From NCBI GenBank assembly GCA_947475545.1, contig CANJLL010000009.1:37176-101175 (forward strand): a stretch of 64,000 nt of DNA, written 5' to 3'. This stretch comes from Chloroflexota bacterium. GTDB taxonomy: Bacteria; Chloroflexota; Limnocylindria; Limnocylindrales; CSP1-4. Under the pieces are notes generated by a model that saw only the letters and a program-made list of their open reading frames with translations, was not told the origin of the DNA and searched no databases. Shown in pieces: positions 57,419 through 64,000 of the stretch; position 1 is the stretch's first letter; every line of letters starts with the position of its first letter. The position numbers and the translations under genes were made by a program.

Positions 57419-57841
57419 ATGACGCATCCCCGCGACCGACAGGGTGGGCGCCTCCGCATGGGCGAGGCGGCCGAGATGCTGGGCGTCTCGGTGGAGACGC
57501 TCCGGCGCTGGGAGGCGGACGGGCGCCTCACCATGGAGCGATCGGAGGGCGGCCAGCGCCTGGTGGAGGTCCGCGAGATCTCCCGGCTCCTCGCGGAGCG
57601 GCGCAAGGCCACCGTCGAGCGGGCCATCGTCGCCCAGTCGGCCCGCAACCGCTTCGAGGGCGTCGTGACCCGGGTCGAGCGTGACGGCGTCGCGGCCGTC
57701 GTCGAGGTGATGAGCGGTCCGCACCGGCTGGTCAGCCTGATGACCGCGGAGGCCGTCGTCGAGATGGACCTCAAGGTGGGTGACGACGCGGTCTGCGTGG
57801 TCAAGGCCACGAACGTGATCGTGGAAGTGCCGTCGCGCTAG
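57419..57841 (+). CDS. Helix-turn-helix (MerR/excisionase-like) regulator fused to a TOBE/Mop molybdate-binding domain
   Basis: GEAAEMLGVSVETLRRWEADGRL HTH, then SARNRFEGVVTRVERDGVAAVVEVMSGPHRLVSLMTAEAVVEMDLKVGDDAVCVVKATNVIVEV. Confidence 0.87.
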   Translation: MTHPRDRQGGRLRMGEAAEMLGVSVETLRRWEADGRLTMERSEGGQRLVEVREISRLLAERRKATVERAIVAQSARNRFEGVVTRVERDGVAAVVEVMSGPHRLVSLMTAEAVVEMDLKVGDDAVCVVKATNVIVEVPSR

Positions 57842-58058
57842 ACGCTCCCGCGCACCGGGGCTCGCTCGCCGGGCGCCACCGTCCGCCGCGCTGCGGATCG
57901 GCGCGATCCGCACCAGACCCGACCGGAATGGCCCATTCGTACCCCACCCACCCGGAATGACGGTGGGTTGTCTGCGCCGCGTCAGCGCCTAGATTTAGCC
58001 TGAGCCCGTGCATCAACCGTCAGGCACGGGACGATCACGCCACGCCACAGGACATGCC

Positions 58059-58559
58059 ATGACGATCGCTGGCCGCGCGCGCTCCCGGGTCGGGCACCGC
58101 GCGCCCACGACGCACCAGCCCCGCGGACCGCGCCGGAGCAGCCGAGCCGGGCAGTCGCTCGTTGAGTTCGCCCTGGTGATCCCCATCTTCATGCTGCTGC
58201 TGGGCGGGATGGTGGACGTCGGGTTCATGCTCTACTCGCGGATGACCGTGATCAGCGCGTCGCGCTAGGGCGCCCGCGCCGCCGTCAACCAGCTGGACAA
58301 TCCCACCGGGATCCCGATCGTCGTGGACGGCGCCGTGCGCGGCGCGGCCAGCGGGCTGACCAGCCGGGACCTGGCCATCACGGTCCAGTGCGTGCCGCTC
58401 CAGCAGGCGCGTTGCGACTTAGTGGCGGGCGGCCAGCCGGACCCGGTCTCCGGTGACGCGGTCAACGTCACGATCGACTACACGTACCACTCGATCTTCC
58501 TCACGCTCCTGGGCGCGACCGTGAATCTCTCCGGGAGCACGAGGATGGTCCTCGAGTGA
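58059..58559 (+). pseudogene. TadE-like pilus-assembly protein interrupted by an in-frame TAG at 58266-58268
   Basis: AGQSLVEFALVIPIFMLLLGGMVDVGFMLYSRMTVISASR*GARAAVNQLDNPTGIPIVVDGAV...TRMVLE in one frame. Confidence 0.8.
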
Positions 58560-61048
58560 GCCGGCAGCCAGGCGCCGCCCGGCGCATCGGGCCCGCCGGC
58601 CGGGTCGCCGGCCAGGTCGCCGCCCGGGCCCGGCATCGCCACGTGAACGGGGAGCGGGGCCAGGTCCTGGTCCTCTTCATCCTGTCGATCGTCGTGATCA
58701 TGCTGTCCGTCGCGATCGTCGTCGACATCGGGCGATTGCGGAACGACCGCCAGGAGCTGGCCAACGCCTTTGACGCGGCGGCCCTCGCGGGCGGTACGCT
58801 GCTCCCGGTCGATGGCTGCAGCACGCCACAGAGTGGCAGCGCCTGTGCCTCGGTCAATGCCGCCACCGTGACGGCGATCAACGACCGGATGGTCTCCACC
58901 GTCGCGGCCAACTTCCGCGGGATCACCGCCTCGAACTACGCGATCACCTACTACTGCGTCGTGGGCGTCAACACCGCCGTACCGCCGGGTCCCAATATCG
59001 CCCGGGATGTGCCGGAGGTCTGCAACCCGCGGACGTCGCTGGGCCACGTGCCGGTGGCTGCCGACTTCCGCGGCACGGGCAGCACTCGGTTCAGCACATG
59101 CAACCCGATCGTCGGCGACAAGTGCAACGAGGTCGCGCTGGCCGGCGGGGTCAGCACGTCGTTCTCGTTCGCGCGCGTGGTTGGCATCGACAGCGGCGAC
59201 ACCAATGTCGTGGTCTCGACGGCCTGCAACGGGCCGTGTGGCCAGGCGCCGGCCCGGCCAGTCGATCTCGTGGTTCTTGTCGATCGGACGGCCAGCATGT
59301 CGGCCACCGACGTCCAGAACGCGCGCTACGCCGCCAAGGCCATCCTGGGCGTCTACGATCCCGCCCAGCAGCGCGTGGCGGTCGGGTTCCTGGGCCCCAG
59401 CGATTCCGCGGCCACGTGCAACGGATCGGGCGGCGGCCCGGCGGTCCATGCCAACGCGCTCGTGCCCAGTGTTCCCACCGCCCCCGCCTACGCGGCTAGC
59501 ACGTCCGCGAGCAACGCGGGAACCGGCACCACGACGCTGGTCATCAACCGGCCCACGGGGACTGCCAGCGGGCACGTGCTGGTGGCCGGCATCACCGTCG
59601 CCGGCGGCACGGGCGTCACTGTCACGCCGCCGGCCGGCTGGACCCTGGTCCGACGCACGGACAACAGCACCAACGTGAGCCTGGTGACCTACGTCAAGGT
59701 CGCCGGAGCCAGCGAGACGGCCAGCTATACGTGGATATTCTCTCCCAGCGTGCGTGCCGCGGGCGGCATCCTGCGCTACACGGGCGTCAACACCACGAGC
59801 CCGGTAGATGTCTCGGCCGGCCAGTCCAGCACGGACACGATCAGCCCGTTTCGCGTCACGGCGCCGACGATGTCCACCACCTCCGACGCCGAGGCACTTG
59901 TCGGCTTCTACGCAGTCGGAACAGGGACCACCTACTCGGCCAACTCCCTGTTCACCGAGCAGTTGGATGTGCGCAACTCCAACGCCTTGGGGCCGTCGGT
60001 CCAGGGCGCCGTGGGCACCCAGGCGACGACCGGGGCCACGGGAACGTCGTATGCGACCTCCGGGTCCGGCGGACAGATGGTGGCCCAGCACATCGCCCTG
60101 CGACCCACTGGCGCGGCGGTCTACGGGACGGCCTACCCGCTGGACCTGGACAAGTGGATCCCCGTCGGCTTTACCGGCATCGACACGGACACGCCGGCGC
60201 AGGCGTGGAACGAGGCCTACTCGGATGGGCACGGCGTGATCGCATCCACGACGCACATCGTCTCCGCGATCAACTGCTTCAACAACCCGGGCGGCACCGG
60301 CACCAACCTGGCGACGCCCGTGGCGATGGCGGCGGCCTATCTCCAGGCGTACGGACGGCCGAATGTCACGTGGGGCATCCTGCTCGAGACGGACGGCCAG
60401 CCCAGCTACAGCAACACGGGCGATCCGGGCAACTACACGTGCGCCTCTGCGATGGCGGAAGCCACGGCCGCCAAGGCGATCACCAATGCAGGCGGGTCAC
60501 ACATCGAGCTCTTCACCGTCGGGTTTGGCCTCGACGGCGCCAACGATGTCGATTGCCCCGACACCTCCGGGGCCTGGCAGAGCGTGAATGTCACCTCGCT
60601 CCTCGCCCAGATGGCAACCACGAGCTATGCGCCCCGCCCGGACGGCGTCAACTCGGGCTGTGTCCCGGCCGAGAACTCGGATGGCGACCACTTCTTCTGC
60701 CAGCCGCGGGCCGAGGACCTGACCACGGTCTTCCAGCAGGTGGCCACCGAACTGGCCGGCATCCGGACGCACCTGATCGCACTCAACCCATCGCCAGTCG
60801 TGACGGGCGTGAGCCCAGCCACCGGCCTGGCCCGGGGGGGAACCGTGATCACGCTCACGGGCAAGTACTTCACGGGGGCGACGACGGTGAAGGTCGGCGC
60901 GACGAGCGTGTCGTTCACCGTGGTCAACGACACCACGATCCAGCTCACGACCCCGGCCGGCACGGCCGGCGCCGTGGTAGATGTCATCGTGACCAGCCCC
61001 GGGGGCACGTCACCCGCCCATGCCGGGGATCTCTTCACCTACAGCTGA
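58556..61048 (+). CDS. TadG-like surface protein with vWA domain and C-terminal IPT/TIG domain
   Basis: ERGQVLVLFILSIVVIMLSVAIVVDIGRLRNDRQELANAFDAAALAG; VDLVVLVDRTASMS MIDAS; SPVVTGVSPATGLARGGTVITLTGKYF. Confidence 0.85.
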   Translation: MSRQPGAARRIGPAGRVAGQVAARARHRHVNGERGQVLVLFILSIVVIMLSVAIVVDIGRLRNDRQELANAFDAAALAGGTLLPVDGCSTPQSGSACASVNAATVTAINDRMVSTVAANFRGITASNYAITYYCVVGVNTAVPPGPNIARDVPEVCNPRTSLGHVPVAADFRGTGSTRFSTCNPIVGDKCNEVALAGGVSTSFSFARVVGIDSGDTNVVVSTACNGPCGQAPARPVDLVVLVDRTASMSATDVQNARYAAKAILGVYDPAQQRVAVGFLGPSDSAATCNGSGGGPAVHANALVPSVPTAPAYAASTSASNAGTGTTTLVINRPTGTASGHVLVAGITVAGGTGVTVTPPAGWTLVRRTDNSTNVSLVTYVKVAGASETASYTWIFSPSVRAAGGILRYTGVNTTSPVDVSAGQSSTDTISPFRVTAPTMSTTSDAEALVGFYAVGTGTTYSANSLFTEQLDVRNSNALGPSVQGAVGTQATTGATGTSYATSGSGGQMVAQHIALRPTGAAVYGTAYPLDLDKWIPVGFTGIDTDTPAQAWNEAYSDGHGVIASTTHIVSAINCFNNPGGTGTNLATPVAMAAAYLQAYGRPNVTWGILLETDGQPSYSNTGDPGNYTCASAMAEATAAKAITNAGGSHIELFTVGFGLDGANDVDCPDTSGAWQSVNVTSLLAQMATTSYAPRPDGVNSGCVPAENSDGDHFFCQPRAEDLTTVFQQVATELAGIRTHLIALNPSPVVTGVSPATGLARGGTVITLTGKYFTGATTVKVGATSVSFTVVNDTTIQLTTPAGTAGAVVDVIVTSPGGTSPAHAGDLFTYS

Positions 61049-61822
61049 CGGCGCGCCGGCGCTCGTCGGCCGTGGGGTCGCGGGTCACGCGACGCTGGCG
61101 TGCCCGGTCCGCGCCGGGACGACGGCCGGCCGGCCACGGGTGTGGCTTCGGCCCCCGCCGGCTCGGCGGCCCACGGCCCCGGCAGGCTCGTCCGGAGGAT
61201 CCCCACCGAGGCGGCTCCAGCCGGCGGGCCCATGAGGAAGCCCTGGCCCATCGTGGAGCCCAGGTCGCGGAGCTGGGCCAGCTGCCCGTGGCTCTCGATG
61301 CCCTCGGCGATGGTCTCCAGGCCCAGGTCGCGGGCCAGCCGGAGCAACGTCAGAACCAGCGCGTGGCCCTGCTCGCTGCGGTTCATCGCCGTCACGAACG
61401 ACCGGTCGACCGTCAGGACATCGATCGGGAACGTCGCGAGATAACTCATCGCCGAGTACTCCGTCCCGAAGTCGTCGACGGCGATCCGCAGGCCCAGTGC
61501 CCTCAGCTCGCAGAGGACGTGCGAGGCCGCGTCGGCGTCCATCAACACGCTCCAGCTGGCCGAGCGCGATCGACATCCGGATGGCAATGAGGATGGCCAG
61601 CACCGCCGCGCCCAGCGCGATCTCGATGTCGATCGACGGCCCTCCCCCCCGTCCACCCACACCTGCCGGCCTGCCGCCTGCGGGTTCGGCCAGGCCGTGG
61701 ACCACCCGCGCCATCAGGAGCGCGATGGCGCCCGCCACCAGCAGCCACGCCCCGGGCACGGGTATCGGCAGGAGGAATGACGGACGATCAGCATCCCCAG
61801 CCCCATGGCCATGGCGCGCCAT
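61039..61822 (-). pseudogene. Degraded membrane-anchored EAL-domain protein
   Basis: TM segments in one frame (61085-61822) and EAL C-terminal half (LRIAVDDFGTEYSAMSYLATFPIDVLTVDRSFV..ETIAEGIESHGQLAQLRDLG..GQGFLMG) in another; ExLxR half absent. Confidence 0.65.
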
Positions 61823-62086
61823 GCGACGTCGGGAAGCGTGGCGACCCGGTGTGTCAGAGCGGCTGATCGGGCCACGTCACCTCGACCGGGTTCCTGCCGG
61901 GCTCCGGCCGGCGGCAGTGGCAGGGATGGGCGTGCGTCGTGCCGACGGACGTTACCGGTGAAATCGGCGGCGACCGTGTGGTCCTTGAGGGGTGCCGGCG
62001 GGCCTGGAGCTGGGTCGCGCCGACTGCAGCGCGGAGGACGTGTGCCGGCGCCCGGGCGGCCCGGCCCGCCACCGGCCGCGCTTGCC

Positions 62087-62800
62087 CTAGATCAGGCCGT
62101 GATGGCGGGCGAGGAAGACCACGGCGACCCGGCTGTGGGCGCCCAGCTTCTGCTCGATGCTCAGGACGTGGTTGCGCGCCGTCAGCCGCCTGATGGCGAG
62201 CTCCTCGGCAATCTGCAGGGTGCTCCGACCAACAGCCAGCAGGTGGAGGACCTCCAGCTCGCGCGGTGTCAGTGGGCTGCTCAGGGCCGGGACCGCCTCG
62301 TGCGCGGCGGCGGTCGCCGGATGGCGGACCTCGGCGTGTCGCCCGGCACGGCGAGCGGCGCCGGCCTTGGCCCGGACCAGGTGGACCACGACCGGCCGCG
62401 CGGCACACTCCGGGCCATCCGTGGCGTCGGCCCCCGCGTCATTGATCGCGCCGCTGCCCGTGCCGGGCGCGCCGCTGCCCGTGCCGGGCGCGCCGGTCCC
62501 GACCGGCACGACAAACGAGGAAGCGCGCAGGGTGATCGGGTGGCCGTCGACGTGACGGGCGTGGATGTCGGGATGCGCGATGGCTCGGCCGCGGCGCGCC
62601 TCGAGGATGGGTCGGCAGCCCGGCCGGTAATCGGCGTGATTCTCGGGCGAGCCCAGGACCTCGAAGCACAGTCGGCCCATGGCCTCTTCGGCCGTGCGCC
62701 CGAACAGCTGCTCGGCGGCCGCCGACCAGGCCACGATGCGCTGCCCGTCGTCCACCGCGAAGACCGCCTCGGCGGTCTGGATGGCGTCGAGGCGGACCAC
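62087..62800 (-). CDS. PAS-domain LuxR-family transcriptional regulator
   Basis: PAS: QTAEAVFAVDDGQRIVAWSAAAEQLFGRTAEEAMGR; HTH: LTPRELEVLHLLAVGRSTLQIAEELAIRRLTARNHVLSIEQKLGAHSR. Confidence 0.87.
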   Translation of the reverse strand: MVRLDAIQTAEAVFAVDDGQRIVAWSAAAEQLFGRTAEEAMGRLCFEVLGSPENHADYRPGCRPILEARRGRAIAHPDIHARHVDGHPITLRASSFVVPVGTGAPGTGSGAPGTGSGAINDAGADATDGPECAARPVVVHLVRAKAGAARRAGRHAEVRHPATAAAHEAVPALSSPLTPRELEVLHLLAVGRSTLQIAEELAIRRLTARNHVLSIEQKLGAHSRVAVVFLARHHGLI

Positions 62801-62870
62801 CAGCGCGTCCGCCTCGACGCGCGGGAGCCGGGGTGTGGCTCATGCGGGGGTGCCCACGGGGAGAGTTTGG

Positions 62871-62943
62871 CGCGCCCGACAGGATTCGAACCTGCGACCT
62901 TCGGCTCCGGAGGCCGACGCTCTATCCACTGAGCTACAGGCGC
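62871..62943 (-). tRNA. tRNA-Arg (anticodon CCG)
   Basis: Reverse strand GCGCCTGTAGCTCAGTGGATAGAGCGTCGGCCTCCGGAGCCGAAGGTCGCAGGTTCGAATCCTGTCGGGCGC folds as cloverleaf; loop CTCCGGA. Confidence 0.93.
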
Positions 62944-63353
62944 GTGCCCGCGATGGGGTCGCAATGATACCCCGGCGCGCGACGGGCGCAGGCATCATCG
63001 GGCGGGTGGGCCGGCGGGATGCAGCGAGGGGCCTGGTTCCGGGGCGCTAGGGGGCGACTCGTGACGCCGCTGCAGGCACGGTGCCCAGGTCGGCGTCGCC
63101 CCGGAGCGGGCAGGGCACGGTGCTGCGATCGACGAACGGGGTCACCTGGCGCGGGCCCGCGTGGCGCGATTGGGTGCGGCGGGTGAGACGCGTGCGCATG
63201 CGGCCACCTGCAAGATCGACGATACCGGGACTGGCTCGTCTCCCGAGGCTAGCCACGCGCGCTCCCCACCTCAAAGGGCCATTCGGCCCATTCAATCGAC
63301 CCCACGGGCGTCGCGGAGCGGGCCCGCGGGCCTCACAAGCGCCCTTGTGGCAC

Positions 63354-63370
63354 ATACCCCCCGGGGGTAT
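63354..63370. promoter_or_regulatory. CsoR-type operator palindrome (second copy in window)
   Basis: ATACCCCCCGGGGGTAT upstream of the YHS-domain gene. Confidence 0.72.
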
Positions 63371-63451
63371 CATTCGGCCCTGGTCGGGCCGCACTGGACC
63401 CGACTGGGGCGCTCCACCCGCCCCGCCGCGCACCCGCTTGGAGGAATCATC

Positions 63452-63967
63452 GTGGTCGACATGCATCTCCAGATCGACGTCCGACCGGACAACTCGATCT
63501 TCGCCAGCTACACCTGTCCGTGCGGCTGCAATCCGGGCGTCGCGCTGACGGCGGGCACGGACGTGGCCACCGAGGGCTGCTGCTGCGGCAACGAGTTTGC
63601 CGTGGGCCATGGCGCGCGTCACGCGATCGAGTCCAAGGGGTTCGCGGCCAAGCCGGGCTTCGCGCTCCAGGTGGTGCCGGTCCAGGCGCCCTGGGGCGAG
63701 CAGATCGACGCGGTCTGGGCGGTCGGCCAGTCGGAGCATCCCGCGGAGGGTGGCCACGATCACGGGCACGAGGAGGGCGGGCTGGCGGCCGGCCGCGCCA
63801 TCGACCCGGTCTGCGGCATGACGGTGGACGTCGTGGCTGCCACGGGCAAGGGCCTGACGTTCAACCACGCCGGCTCGGACTACTACTTCTGCGGCAAGGG
63901 CTGCAAGCTCGACTTCGAGGAGGAGCCCGGCCGCTACCTCGACCCCACCTACGTCCCCTCGATGTAG
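63452..63967 (+). CDS. YHS-domain metal-binding protein with Cys- and His-rich motifs
   Basis: CPCGCNPG, CCCGNEF, HDHGHEE, IDPVCGMTVDVVAATGKGLTFNHAGSDYYFCGKGCKLDFEEEPGRYL; GGAGG RBS before GTG. Confidence 0.82.
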   Translation: MVDMHLQIDVRPDNSIFASYTCPCGCNPGVALTAGTDVATEGCCCGNEFAVGHGARHAIESKGFAAKPGFALQVVPVQAPWGEQIDAVWAVGQSEHPAEGGHDHGHEEGGLAAGRAIDPVCGMTVDVVAATGKGLTFNHAGSDYYFCGKGCKLDFEEEPGRYLDPTYVPSM

Positions 63968-63990
63968 GGTCAGGACCTGCGGTCCTGACC
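63968..63990 (+). terminator. Stem-loop terminator after YHS gene
   Basis: GGTCAGGACC-TGC-GGTCCTGACC. Confidence 0.6.
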
Positions 63991-64000
63991 TTGCGGCCCA

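Noticed and set aside
58266-58268. Stop-codon reassignment (TAG as sense) to explain the split TadE gene
   Set aside because: Many other genes in the window end with TAG (for example livK, the molybdoenzyme and the NrfD-like subunit), so reassignment is unlikely.
63276-63289. GGGCCATTCGGCCC shared with 32500-32513 as a regulatory motif
   Set aside because: A single 14-mer match in 64 kb of GC-rich DNA is not significant, and distances to the genes differ.

Overview
High-GC (Chloroflexota-like) chromosomal window with dense, mostly operonic coding. Left part: housekeeping and uptake genes (partial UspA, APC permease, metallophosphoesterase, rsmG, csoR-type regulator, hpt, livKHMGF operon, NYN-domain protein with tandem repeats, DNA pol III delta', acylphosphatase). 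Centre (about 19.4-45.5 kb): a catabolic/redox island with enoyl-CoA hydratase, a MoaD-like protein plus three-subunit molybdo-Fe/S-NrfD oxidoreductase, two Asp/Glu-racemase-superfamily paralogs, two UbiD decarboxylases, an acyl-CoA synthetase, an LLM flavin enzyme, an isochorismatase-like hydrolase, a NitT/TauT-type ABC transporter with two permeases, a dihydroxyphthalate-decarboxylase-like protein, a TPP enzyme, a two-subunit xanthine-dehydrogenase-type Mo hydroxylase and a cyclase. The standout locus is 46.0-49.7 kb: a compact ubiquitin-like conjugation cassette (Ubl ending in Gly-Gly, JAMM peptidase, E2-like protein with a HPHV...CLGNL motif, divergent ThiF/E1-like protein) next to a bicupin and an LLM oxidoreductase. 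Right part: modAB without modC, an HTH-TOBE regulator, a second TPP enzyme, a TadE-like gene split by an in-frame amber codon, a TadG/vWA/IPT surface protein, an EAL-domain remnant, a PAS-LuxR regulator, tRNA-Arg(CCG), and a YHS-domain metal protein preceded by the same palindrome found upstream of csoR. All calls come from reading the sequence and supplied translations; no database search was run.
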